Below are positions 43,001 to 51,219 of a stretch of DNA of 64,000 nt, one piece after another. A program made the position numbers and the translations under genes. Source of the DNA: CALLPQ01 sp964392325 (GTDB lineage Bacteria; Pseudomonadota; Alphaproteobacteria; Caulobacterales; Parvularculaceae); contig CAYMPJ010000012.1 in the NCBI GenBank assembly GCA_964392325.1, positions 1-64,000 on the forward strand, in the 5' to 3' direction. Below the pieces are notes generated by a model. It was not told the origin of the DNA. It saw only the letters and a list, made by a program, of their open reading frames with translations, and did no database searches. How positions within the stretch are numbered: the stretch's first letter is position 1; each line of letters opens with the position of its first letter.

Positions 43001-43648
43001 ATGGGCGTCGTTGCAATCATTCTAGCGGGCGGGCGTTCAGCGCGCATGAATATCGCAAAACCTGATGCACCGCGTGCAGCACATATTGATAAAGCCCTTC
43101 TTACAATAGGCGGAAAGTCTCTTATAGAGCATTGTACGCGGCGCCTCGCAGAACAATATTCGCCAAGCCCCGATAAAATATTTATATCCGGCAATGAGGA
43201 TTTTCTAACCGGATATCCAATCATTCCCGACCTTGAAGAGGGACCACCTGGCCCCGCCGGCGGTATCTTTGCTGCATGGTCTTACCTAAAAGCACAAAAA
43301 CCAACACCCAATGGCTTTATCACAGTCTCGGCGGACTGCCCGTTTCTTCCCTTGGACTTAATAGTCAAACTACAAGCTGAAGAAGGTATGCGATATTGCG
43401 CAACGCGCTCGAGGAGCAAAATCAATGCCCATCGCACTTGCGCATATTGGCCTATGAAAGCTTTAGGTGAAAACTGGCCTCGTTTTATGGAGCCCGAACA
43501 ACAAAAACAAGACTGGTCATTGCGCAAACTCATTGCCATGTGCTCGGGTGAACCCGTTTTTTGGGAAGACCATAATGCTTTTTTTAATGTGAACACGCCG
43601 CAAGACCTTAGCGAAGCCACGCAAATACACAGCAAATTTTTGAGTTAG
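43001..43648 (+). CDS. mobA: Molybdenum cofactor guanylyltransferase
   Basis: A 215-residue nucleotidyltransferase with the N-terminal AIILAGGRSARMN GTP-binding loop, KALLTIGGKSLIEH, and SADCPFLPLD metal site, all typical of MobA. It attaches GMP to molybdopterin, making the guanine dinucleotide cofactor required by formate dehydrogenase FdsA. Its position right after folD, within 15 kb of the fds genes, fits cofactor supply for that enzyme. Its stop faces soxG, 6 bp apart. Confidence 0.88.
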   Translation: MGVVAIILAGGRSARMNIAKPDAPRAAHIDKALLTIGGKSLIEHCTRRLAEQYSPSPDKIFISGNEDFLTGYPIIPDLEEGPPGPAGGIFAAWSYLKAQKPTPNGFITVSADCPFLPLDLIVKLQAEEGMRYCATRSRSKINAHRTCAYWPMKALGENWPRFMEPEQQKQDWSLRKLIAMCSGEPVFWEDHNAFFNVNTPQDLSEATQIHSKFLS

Positions 43649-43654
43649 AAAAAA

Positions 43655-44242
43655 TCAAACCAATTCGACAATTGTTTTTTCCATTAACGCCACAATGTAT
43701 GGCGCGAATGAACGCCAACACTCAACATAGAACTCAAATTCTTTTTGACGGCAGAGTATAATTTCTGCATTCGCAAATACCGTTCTTGTGCATTTTCCAA
43801 CCGGAAATGATTTTAGCGATAAATCCAGCGGGCAAGAGCCATTGAGAAAAGCCTCGACTTGCGGCCCGCTTACGCGCAACCCTATATTGCGATGAGAAAT
43901 ATCAACGATACTGCATGACAGAGTGCCGCTCGCAGTTTTTATGAGCTCGTCATACTGATTTTTTTTGGAAACATCGTCGATAATCATCCACTCATCAGGA
44001 CCAAGACAAAATACTTTGCCGCTGTCCGTTAAAACACTACCACCGATATTTCGGGGAAAATCAAGATCGCCAAAATTGTTAAATGCTTCGCCATCAAAAA
44101 TTCGCAAAGAAAACCGTACATTTTCTTCACAAAGCTCCACACCTACCACATCCGGGTTACTCGTTAGCGCCAACCCAATGGACACGCCCTGGTTAATATT
44201 GCCATCGATATTTAAGGGCTTTTCTTGCAAACTAGACGACAT
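43655..44242 (-). CDS. soxG: Heterotetrameric sarcosine oxidase gamma subunit
   Basis: A 195-residue GcvT-like protein (FCLGPDEWMII, SCSIVDISHRNIGLRVSGPQVEAFLNGSCPLDLS, GKCTRTVFANAEIILCR), the standard gamma subunit of four-subunit sarcosine oxidase. I chose the ATG at 44242 because GGAGAG lies seven bases before it and it gives an 11-bp overlap with soxA; an upstream start at 44296 would overlap by far more. It is the last gene of the soxBDAG operon. Confidence 0.9.
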   Translation of the reverse strand: MSSSLQEKPLNIDGNINQGVSIGLALTSNPDVVGVELCEENVRFSLRIFDGEAFNNFGDLDFPRNIGGSVLTDSGKVFCLGPDEWMIIDDVSKKNQYDELIKTASGTLSCSIVDISHRNIGLRVSGPQVEAFLNGSCPLDLSLKSFPVGKCTRTVFANAEIILCRQKEFEFYVECWRSFAPYIVALMEKTIVELV

Positions 44243-47222
44243 TGAGGCGCTCTCCGGCTTTGTCATAAAAGACACTATCGCATATTTTTGCTTCAATCAT
44301 TTGATCGGGCATCGGGATATAGACCGAGGACCCATCTTTGGAATGACCATTTTCAACCAATGCCAACGCAATAGATCGCCCTAATGTTTCACTCCAATAG
44401 GACGAGGTTACATGCCCAACCATGTTCATTGGTATTTTTTCGGTAGAGCTCCAAACAATTTGCGCGCCCTCTTCCAAAACAAGGTCAGGATCGAGCGTTG
44501 CAAGGCCCACCAGCTCCTTCCGGCCATCGCCAATTAAATCCGGACGGCTAAGCGAACGCATCCCAACAAAATCTTTTTTCTTTTTACCGATCGCCCAACT
44601 CATACCAGCATCTCTTGGCGATATCGTGCCATCAGTATCCTGGCCAACAATGATAAATCCTTTTTCCGCCCGCAAGACATGCATAGTCTCGGTGCCATAG
44701 GGCGTGATATCGAATTTCTGGCCTGCCTCAAACAAAGCCTCCCATAGAGCACGGCCATAATGTGCAGCTACATTTATTTCAAAACCAAGTTCCCCGGAAA
44801 AACTAACGCGCATTAAACGGGTTTCAATACCGCATATTTTTCCAATCCGGATCGCCATATGGGGGAAAGCATCAGGAGAGAGATCAATATCCTCGACAAA
44901 AGGCTCGATCAGTTTGCGTGCATTAGGGCCATTTAGGGCTATGACCGCCCATTGCTCCGTTATCGAGGTCAGCCTTACCTTCAAATCGGGCCATTCCGTC
45001 TGCAAATAATCTTCCATTTTCCCAAGAACACGCGGCGCGCCGCCAGTCGTAGTCGTTACGTGAAAGCGATCATCAGCAAGACGGCCAATCACACCATCAT
45101 CATTGATAAAACCATCTTCCCCCAACAATAAGCCATAACGACATCGCCCAACGCCAAGTTTACTCCAGGGGTTTGTATAAATGCGGTTTAAAAATTCTGC
45201 CGCATCAGAGCCCACAACTTCGATTTTGCCAAGGGTGGATGCATCAAAAATACCCAGAGAATTTCTTATCGATATACATTCGCGATTGACGGCACGGTGC
45301 ATATCCTCGCCGTCCCTTGGGAAATACCGCGCCCGGCGCCATAGACTAACAGGCTCAAAAACCGCACCACTCTCCTCAGCCCATCCATCAATTGGCGTCT
45401 TGCGCGTCACTTCAAATGTTTCACCATCTTGCAGTCCCAGCATCGCCCCAAAACTGGTCGGCGTAAAAGGAGGTCGAAATGTCGTCAGGCCAACCCGCTC
45501 CACGGGACGCCCGGTTGCTTTTGCCACTATTTGCAAGGCATTGAGATTGGATGTACGCCCCTGATCTGTCGCCATACCATTTGTCGTATAGCGTTTAACA
45601 TGCTCAATCGATTTAAAACCCTCACGCACTGCCAAGTGGATATCTTTTGCAGTGACATCATTTTGGAAATCGACAAACGCTTTTATTTTTGTGGCATCTT
45701 TATAAGTCGGCATTGCCTCAAAAACCTCGCCGGTCTCTGGAGTGCCTTGGTTGGTTTCAAATAAAGGACCCTCGCCAGATAATGCACTAGCCCCTTCCCT
45801 TAAAACATCTGCCAAACCAAATGTACCATTACAAGCCCCGACACTCACGCAAGCTTCATTGGGTTGATCGGGAACATAAGCCCCGATATCGTCTCGCCAT
45901 TTCAAGGATCCTTTTGAATGAGAGTACAAATGAATACTCGGCGTCCAGCCGCCTGCCATCAATAATGTATCGCACTCAACCGATTGCCCGGTAACTTCAA
46001 TCGCGCCATTAACAATCCCGTTCACGTCGATACCACTAATCCGGTATGCACCGCTGGTTGCCGTCACAACACTATTTTTATAATGGGGTATGCCCCGTTT
46101 TTTAACTTCTTCACATAAGTCGTCCGGGATCCTCTCGCGCGCATCAATAATAGCAACGATGCGGCACTCCCCTTCGGCTAAATCAAATGCGGCTTTATAA
46201 GCACTATCATGGGTCGTAAAAACAGCAATCGCATCACCAACCGCCACACCGTAGCGATTGAGATAGGTTTGCGCCGCCGATGCCAGCATGATCCCGGGGC
46301 GATCATTATCATCAAACACCAATGGACGCTCGATAGATCCGGTTGCAAGAACTACATTATCTGCACGCACCCGGCACAAAGTCTCGCGCGCTTTTTCAGG
46401 ATGAGGAAAGGCCAGATGATCTGTATTACGGCTGGCGAGTGCAATGAAATTATCATGATAATAACCAATCGCAGTTGTTCGACTCATCAATGTTACATTC
46501 TCTTGAGCCTTGAGGAAATTCAGAGATTGCTCAATCCATTCCCATGCAGAAAGATTATCAATCAAGGTTTCAGGAGAGGATAATAAACTCCCCCCCATCT
46601 CGTTTTGCTCATCGACAAGGATCACCCGCTCGCCGGTTTTAGCCGCCTCCAAGGCGGCCGCAATACCGGCTGGCCCTGCGCCAATAATCAATGTCTCACA
46701 ATGGCTATAATGGCTATAATAATGATCCGGATCTTCATTTTTTGGCGCCGGGCCGAGCCCCGCCATCCGCCGAATTGCTGGCTCATAGAGCGGTTCCCAG
46801 AAAGATTTTGGCCACATGAAGGTTTTATTATAAAATCCTGCAGGAAAAAATTTCGAAAGTTTATTATTAATTGATCCGACATCAAACTTGAGGTTGGGCC
46901 AATTATTCTGGCTTTGCGTCGTAAATCCATTAAATATTTCCAACGAAGTAGCACGCATATTAGGCGTGACCCGTCCAATACCGCGATCAAAAGTCATTAA
47001 GGCATTTGGTTCTTCTGTGCCTGCTCCAACCACGCCGCGCGGGCGATGATATTTAAAAGAGCGCCCGACCAAATGAACCCCGTTTCCCAATAGGGCCGAG
47101 GCAAGCGTATCACCTTCATATCCGGAATAGGTTTTCCCATCCAGAGAAAATTCAACCGGAACATCCCAATTGATACGCCCACGTCCTTTACGTCGAAAAT
47201 TTGCAATCTTACTCTTGCTCAC
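44232..47222 (-). CDS. soxA: Heterotetrameric sarcosine oxidase alpha subunit
   Basis: A 996-residue subunit with an N-terminal [2Fe-2S]-like fold (FSLDGKTYSGYEGDTLASAL, KYHRPRG), a dinucleotide-binding domain (TLIIGAGPAGIAAALEAAK), a second NAD segment, and C-terminal GcvT folate domains (GEDGFINDDGVIGRL, FSGELGFEINVAAHYG, ETMHVLRAEKGFIIVGQDTDGT). The complex oxidises sarcosine to glycine and moves the one-carbon unit to THF as methylene-THF. The start overlaps soxD by 14 bp and the stop overlaps soxG by 11 bp. Confidence 0.96.
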   Translation of the reverse strand: MSKSKIANFRRKGRGRINWDVPVEFSLDGKTYSGYEGDTLASALLGNGVHLVGRSFKYHRPRGVVGAGTEEPNALMTFDRGIGRVTPNMRATSLEIFNGFTTQSQNNWPNLKFDVGSINNKLSKFFPAGFYNKTFMWPKSFWEPLYEPAIRRMAGLGPAPKNEDPDHYYSHYSHCETLIIGAGPAGIAAALEAAKTGERVILVDEQNEMGGSLLSSPETLIDNLSAWEWIEQSLNFLKAQENVTLMSRTTAIGYYHDNFIALASRNTDHLAFPHPEKARETLCRVRADNVVLATGSIERPLVFDDNDRPGIMLASAAQTYLNRYGVAVGDAIAVFTTHDSAYKAAFDLAEGECRIVAIIDARERIPDDLCEEVKKRGIPHYKNSVVTATSGAYRISGIDVNGIVNGAIEVTGQSVECDTLLMAGGWTPSIHLYSHSKGSLKWRDDIGAYVPDQPNEACVSVGACNGTFGLADVLREGASALSGEGPLFETNQGTPETGEVFEAMPTYKDATKIKAFVDFQNDVTAKDIHLAVREGFKSIEHVKRYTTNGMATDQGRTSNLNALQIVAKATGRPVERVGLTTFRPPFTPTSFGAMLGLQDGETFEVTRKTPIDGWAEESGAVFEPVSLWRRARYFPRDGEDMHRAVNRECISIRNSLGIFDASTLGKIEVVGSDAAEFLNRIYTNPWSKLGVGRCRYGLLLGEDGFINDDGVIGRLADDRFHVTTTTGGAPRVLGKMEDYLQTEWPDLKVRLTSITEQWAVIALNGPNARKLIEPFVEDIDLSPDAFPHMAIRIGKICGIETRLMRVSFSGELGFEINVAAHYGRALWEALFEAGQKFDITPYGTETMHVLRAEKGFIIVGQDTDGTISPRDAGMSWAIGKKKKDFVGMRSLSRPDLIGDGRKELVGLATLDPDLVLEEGAQIVWSSTEKIPMNMVGHVTSSYWSETLGRSIALALVENGHSKDGSSVYIPMPDQMIEAKICDSVFYDKAGERLNVV

Positions 47223-47556
47223 TATTCAACCTCGATGCTTGTCGCGCATTCTTTATTGCTAAACGGGTCGCAATTTGTGCCTTGGTGGGCTTTGGTTCAT
47301 CGCTTTTGTAGGTCATGACAAACTTATCGGTAACCGTATCGCGCACGGCATTAAAAAACCGGGCACAGCCATGGGAGTGGATCCAGCGCTCATAATGTAT
47401 GCCGCGTGAATTTTCGCGCACAAAAAGATATTCCGACCAATCCTGATCATTTATTACCGAAGGATCTTGCGGCCGCGTGATATGCGCCTCGCCTCCATAG
47501 GTAAACTCAATCTCGGGACGCTTTTCTTGACAATAGGGACAATCAATGAGCAGCAC
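47209..47556 (-). CDS. soxD: Heterotetrameric sarcosine oxidase delta subunit
   Basis: A 115-residue zinc protein with Cys6/Cys9 (DCPYCQEKRPE) and the WIHSHGCARFFN motif (His60/62, Cys64), the zinc ligands of the delta subunit, plus FTYGGEAHITRP. It lies 9 bp after soxB and overlaps soxA by 14 bp. The C-terminal third is rich in Lys and Arg, as usual for the family. Confidence 0.95.
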   Translation of the reverse strand: MLLIDCPYCQEKRPEIEFTYGGEAHITRPQDPSVINDQDWSEYLFVRENSRGIHYERWIHSHGCARFFNAVRDTVTDKFVMTYKSDEPKPTKAQIATRLAIKNARQASRLNSEQE

Positions 47557-47565
47557 GTCAATCTC

Positions 47566-48816
47566 CTAATGGGCTACAGCTGCAGCGGCAGCCTCATCAA
47601 TAAGCCTACCATTGCGAAATCGATCCAGATTAAAGGGCGCATTGATTTTGTGGGGTTCATCTTTTGCAATTGTATAGGCTAATAAATTGGCTGCGCCCGG
47701 CGTTGCCTTGAAACCACCAGTCCCCCATCCACAATTAACATAGAGCCCCGCCACCGGTGTTTTTCCAAGAATTGCCGAACGATCCGGCGTTACATCAACA
47801 ACGCCGCCCCAGCTACGCAGCATCCGCATGCGTTTGAAGATTGGAAAAATCTCGCAAATAGCTGCAATATTATGCTCAAGAATATGCAAGGCGCCGCGCT
47901 GGGAATAAGACACATATTGATCTGTTCCCGCACCAATAACCAATTCCCCTTTATCGGACTGACTAATATAGGCGTGTACGGTATTGGACATCACCACACT
48001 CGGAAAAACCGGTTTTACAGGCTCGGAAACCAGAGCCTGCAAGGGATAACTCTCAAGGGGGAAGTTAAGCCCGGCCATCTTCATGACAACGGAGGTATTA
48101 CCCGCCGCGGAAACGCCGATCTTTTTTGAACCGATAAACCCTTTTTCTGTTTCGACGCCCTCGACTCCGCCATCCACGCTACGGCGAATACCCGTCACCG
48201 CGCAATTTTGAATAATATCCACGCCCAATTTTGATGCAGCGCGGGCATACCCCCAAGCAACAGAATCATGACGGGCCGTGCCTGCACGTTTTTGTAGGGC
48301 AGCCCCCATAACCGGATAGCGCGCTCCCGGGTCAATCGAGAGGGGCGGACAAAATTCTTTAGCTTCCTCTGGGGTCAACCATTGATTATCGACACCATTA
48401 AGGCGGTTTGAGTGAACGTGACGCTGGAAACTTTGAACGTCATGGACATTGTGGGCGAGCATCATGACACCGCGTTTGGAAAACATCACATTATAGTTGA
48501 GTTCCTGGCTCAGCCCATCCCACAAATCAACGGCATGATCATAAAGCACGGCACTCTCATCATAGAGATAGTTAGACCGAATGATGGTTGTATTGCGTCC
48601 GGTATTTCCGCCACCAATCCAGCCTTTTTCCAGCACGGCCACATTCGAAATGCCATATTTACTCGCCAAATAATAAGCAGCGCCAAGGCCATGACCGCCG
48701 CCACCGACAATAATCGCATCATAGGTGCTTTTGGGGCCCACATCAGGCCATTGCTGTGGCCACTTTTTATGACCGGAAAAAGCGTTGGAGACGAGTGTGC
48801 GAACCGAATACCGCAT
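47566..48816 (-). CDS. soxB: Heterotetrameric sarcosine oxidase beta subunit
   Basis: A 416-residue DAO-type flavoprotein: FAD motif DAIIVGGGGHGLGAAYYLA, then GWIGGGNTGRNTTIIRSNYL, and the C-terminal NCGWGTGGFKATPGAANLLA, all standard for SoxB, the subunit carrying the sarcosine-oxidising flavin. It is the first gene of soxBDAG. The region before the ATG at 48816 contains a 15-bp tandem repeat and the assembly gap, so its true 5' leader length is unknown. Confidence 0.96.
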   Translation of the reverse strand: MRYSVRTLVSNAFSGHKKWPQQWPDVGPKSTYDAIIVGGGGHGLGAAYYLASKYGISNVAVLEKGWIGGGNTGRNTTIIRSNYLYDESAVLYDHAVDLWDGLSQELNYNVMFSKRGVMMLAHNVHDVQSFQRHVHSNRLNGVDNQWLTPEEAKEFCPPLSIDPGARYPVMGAALQKRAGTARHDSVAWGYARAASKLGVDIIQNCAVTGIRRSVDGGVEGVETEKGFIGSKKIGVSAAGNTSVVMKMAGLNFPLESYPLQALVSEPVKPVFPSVVMSNTVHAYISQSDKGELVIGAGTDQYVSYSQRGALHILEHNIAAICEIFPIFKRMRMLRSWGGVVDVTPDRSAILGKTPVAGLYVNCGWGTGGFKATPGAANLLAYTIAKDEPHKINAPFNLDRFRNGRLIDEAAAAAVAH

Positions 48817-48846
48817 AGGTAATTTCTCTTATGCTGGGCGCGAGTA
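48792..48846. repeat. 55-bp sequence duplicated across the assembly gap (left copy)
   Basis: These 55 bases, covering the soxB start codon and leader, are repeated exactly at 48947-49001 on the other side of the N run. Exact identity of length 55 flanking a scaffold gap looks like a k-mer overlap that was not merged, not like biology. Confidence 0.85.
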
Positions 48847-48946
48847 NNNNNNNNNNNNNNNNNNNNNNNNNNNNNNNNNNNNNNNNNNNNNNNNNNNNNN
48901 NNNNNNNNNNNNNNNNNNNNNNNNNNNNNNNNNNNNNNNNNNNNNN
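48847..48946. other. Assembly gap (100 N)
   Basis: Exactly 100 undetermined bases, the conventional placeholder for a scaffold gap of unknown size. It falls in the soxB leader, flanked by the 55-bp duplicated sequence and by copies of a 15-bp tandem repeat. Any open frame crossing it is meaningless. Confidence 0.99.
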
Positions 48947-49001
48947 CGAGTGTGCGAACCGAATACCGCATAGGTAATTTCTCTTATGCTGGGCGCGAGT
49001 A
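48947..49001. repeat. 55-bp sequence duplicated across the assembly gap (right copy)
   Basis: Exact copy of 48792-48846. It repeats the beginning of soxB without the rest of the gene, so it is not a second soxB. Confidence 0.85.
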
Positions 49002-49015
49002 TGCTGGGCGCGAGT
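48986..49015. repeat. 15-bp tandem repeat upstream of soxB
   Basis: Two perfect head-to-tail copies of ATGCTGGGCGCGAGT (48986-49000 and 49001-49015); another copy lies left of the gap at 48831-48845 and is followed by the first base of a further copy. The real copy number is hidden by the gap. The unit lies in the soxB leader, about 14 bp from the start codon. Confidence 0.85.
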
Positions 49016-49179
49016 AATAGAATAGTTTAGCCATGGCTGTGAGCTCTTGTATATTGTATTTGCGACATTTACTTGTCTTTTTACACCCATCTCACGCGGC
49101 AAATCATCCCTACAAATTGTCAAACAGTCTGGTGTCCCGCACTGAACCCGTGGGAGATACAAGTTAACTCTATACGGAT
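49002..49179. promoter_or_regulatory. Intergenic region upstream of soxB
   Basis: Sequence between the DUF1289 gene and the repeat/gap block. It presumably contains the soxB promoter, since soxB is transcribed to the left from here. No clear terminator, operator or small gene was seen. With the gap and duplicated 55 bp removed, the DUF1289-soxB spacing would be near 200 bp. Confidence 0.4.
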
Positions 49180-49425
49180 TTAACGTGCGCGCCGTTTATT
49201 GACCCGTCGCAATTTACGACGCTCTGCTAATTTAATTTCCAATGGCGGCATACGCGCTGGTAATTCGCTCAAAATACGGGCGCGTTCCTCTTCTGGCTTG
49301 AGCGGCCAATTGGCTATCTCATCTGTGGTGCGCCCGCATCCAAAACAAAATCCTGATTCGCGATCCATGGAGCAAACAAGCTTGCAGGGGCTATCTGTCG
49401 GTTCCAAAATTTCATCATCTGACAT
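49180..49425 (-). CDS. DUF1289 family protein
   Basis: An 81-residue protein with four cysteines in the DUF1289 pattern: Cys14 and Cys18 (PCKLVC), Cys27 and Cys30 (GFCFGCGRTTDEIANW), probably a small metal site. The C-terminus is basic (ERRKLRRVNKRRAR). The function is unknown. I placed the start at the ATG at 49425; an in-frame TTG six codons upstream is possible. It lies 23 bp after the Bmt-like gene and is probably cotranscribed with it. Confidence 0.85.
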   Translation of the reverse strand: MSDDEILEPTDSPCKLVCSMDRESGFCFGCGRTTDEIANWPLKPEEERARILSELPARMPPLEIKLAERRKLRRVNKRRAR

Positions 49426-49448
49426 AAGCCATACCCTATTCAAACCCG

Positions 49449-50477
49449 CTATTTAACCGTTGCCCCGGATCGGCGACGGCGTGCATTTCTCTCTCGCGCT
49501 CTGGTCTCTCCCGCATTTGACGTGGGCGGAGCCATTAGTGGCCCGATTTTAGAAACGATATCGTCAAAAGCAGGCCGCTCGCAAGCTTCATAACTATCAA
49601 GCGCCGCGCGCATCGCACGAATATGATCCGGAGACGTCCCGCAACATCCACCAATAATTCGTACACCGCTATTTGCTGCCATGCGAACATATTCTGCCAT
49701 TAGCTCTGGTGTTCCCGTATAAACGGTCTCCTTGCCCTTTATGATTGGTATACCACAATTGGCTTTTCCGACAATGACAGCATCCTGATTGGCCTCGGTC
49801 ATCGCCATTACTGAAACCAACAGGTCTGATGCACCAACGCCGCAATTTGCACCATAGGCTACAGGTTTTTGCGTCACGCTGGCGATAACATCACCAAGTT
49901 TCGCCGGATCAAGCCCCATCATTGTTTTTCCTGCAGTGTCAAAACTGGCTGTAAATACATAGGGCATTTCTAACTCAATTGCAGCGTCTACGGCAGCCAA
50001 AATCTCGTCAGGTGCTGACATGGTCTCGATCCAGATTACATCTACGCCGCCATCTTTTAGGCCGCGCATTTGTTCTAAAAATTCCGCCCGTGCCATATCC
50101 ATCGTCATCTCGCCAAGCGGCATCAGCAACTCACCGGTCGGCCCAACCGAGCCCGCCACTACCACAGGGCGCTCAGCTTTAAGGGCAATTTCACCGGCGA
50201 TCTGTGCACCGGCTTTATTAATCTCATAAGTTTGATCTTGCGCATTATGAAGCTTTAATCGCGGCGCATTCGCCCCGAACGTATTGGTCAGGATGATATC
50301 CGAGCCGGCTTCGATAAACATCTGATGCAAGGCGATCGGTTTTTCGGGCAGTTCAATATTCCACAAATCTGGTGGGAAGCCGGGCTCAAGGCCCATTCCC
50401 ATAAAGTTTGTTCCCGTCGCACCATCCGCCAGCAAAATGGATTTTTGCGCTAACAAGTCTTGCAAGGATATACGCAT
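49449..50477 (-). CDS. Betaine-homocysteine methyltransferase-like protein
   Basis: A 342-residue homocysteine S-methyltransferase-family TIM barrel: DGATGTNFMGMGLEPG, TNTFGAN, and the three zinc-binding cysteines Cys212 (GANCGVG) and Cys278/Cys279 (GGCCGTSPDHI). In alphaproteobacteria such Bmt proteins move a methyl from glycine betaine to homocysteine, giving methionine and dimethylglycine; S-methylmethionine is an alternative donor. The neighbourhood (dimethylglycine and sarcosine genes) supports betaine. The C-terminus has a basic tail (TRARERNARRRRSG), like those of the corrinoid enzymes. The ATG at 50477 has AGGG six bases upstream. Confidence 0.85.
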   Translation of the reverse strand: MRISLQDLLAQKSILLADGATGTNFMGMGLEPGFPPDLWNIELPEKPIALHQMFIEAGSDIILTNTFGANAPRLKLHNAQDQTYEINKAGAQIAGEIALKAERPVVVAGSVGPTGELLMPLGEMTMDMARAEFLEQMRGLKDGGVDVIWIETMSAPDEILAAVDAAIELEMPYVFTASFDTAGKTMMGLDPAKLGDVIASVTQKPVAYGANCGVGASDLLVSVMAMTEANQDAVIVGKANCGIPIIKGKETVYTGTPELMAEYVRMAANSGVRIIGGCCGTSPDHIRAMRAALDSYEACERPAFDDIVSKIGPLMAPPTSNAGETRARERNARRRRSGATVK

Positions 50478-50632
50478 CAATTGCCCTTAATTACACAGAC
50501 GCCACGCCGCCCATTACCTAGATAATCTCGGTAGCTTTTAGTTTTTACAATGTAAAGCACCAATATCAATCCACTTACCCGTTCCAAAAAATATAACTAG
50601 CCGCCCTCACAATTGAAAACTATGGTGTCTTT

Positions 50633-51184
50633 ATGTATACACCTGATTTTCAACCCATACTAACCGGCACTCTCGTTACCCTGCGCCCCGTTAAATCTGA
50701 CGACTGGGAGGGACTATTCGCCGCCGCATCCAATCCCAACATATGGTCTGGTCACCCCAACAAAAACAGATTTGAAAAAGAAGAATTCCGGGCATTTTTT
50801 GACGACGCCCTAGCAAGCAATTCAGCATTTACAATAATCGATAAAACCAGCAACGCCATCATCGGGTCTAGCCGATATCATGCCTATAGCCATGAATTAA
50901 GCGAAGTCGAGATTGGATGGACCTTTATAGCCTGTGAATATTGGGGAGGGACTTATAATTTTGAGATCAAACGCCTGATGCTCGAGCATGCATTTTCTTT
51001 TGCCAAAACCGTTCTCTTCTGGGTCGGCGAAGAAAATTACCGCTCGCAAAAAGCTATGAAAAAAATTGGCGGCGCATTACGCGCAGGCGACTATTACAAA
51101 ATGGTTGGTCAGGAAAAAGTACCATACGTTATATTTGAAATTAAATATGATAATTATTTAACCGGACCATTTATGCGGCCATAA
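50633..51184 (+). CDS. GNAT-family N-acetyltransferase
   Basis: A 183-residue acetyltransferase of the RimJ/RimL-like group (LTGTLVTLRPVKSDDWEGLFAAA, AIIGSSRYHAYSHELSEVEIGWTFI, NYRSQKAMKKIGGALRAG). The acceptor is unknown. It stands alone between the divergent Bmt gene and the convergent ftsK gene. Confidence 0.85.
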   Translation: MYTPDFQPILTGTLVTLRPVKSDDWEGLFAAASNPNIWSGHPNKNRFEKEEFRAFFDDALASNSAFTIIDKTSNAIIGSSRYHAYSHELSEVEIGWTFIACEYWGGTYNFEIKRLMLEHAFSFAKTVLFWVGEENYRSQKAMKKIGGALRAGDYYKMVGQEKVPYVIFEIKYDNYLTGPFMRP

Positions 51185-51219
51185 TATTGCTCGGGGGTGG
51201 AGCATGCCCAACAAACAAA

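Noticed and set aside
48510..49162. Minus-strand open frames reading through the N run and encoding repeated TRAQH
   Set aside because: They cross undetermined bases and exist only because the 15-bp repeat and the duplicated 55 bp stay in frame; no protein is supported.
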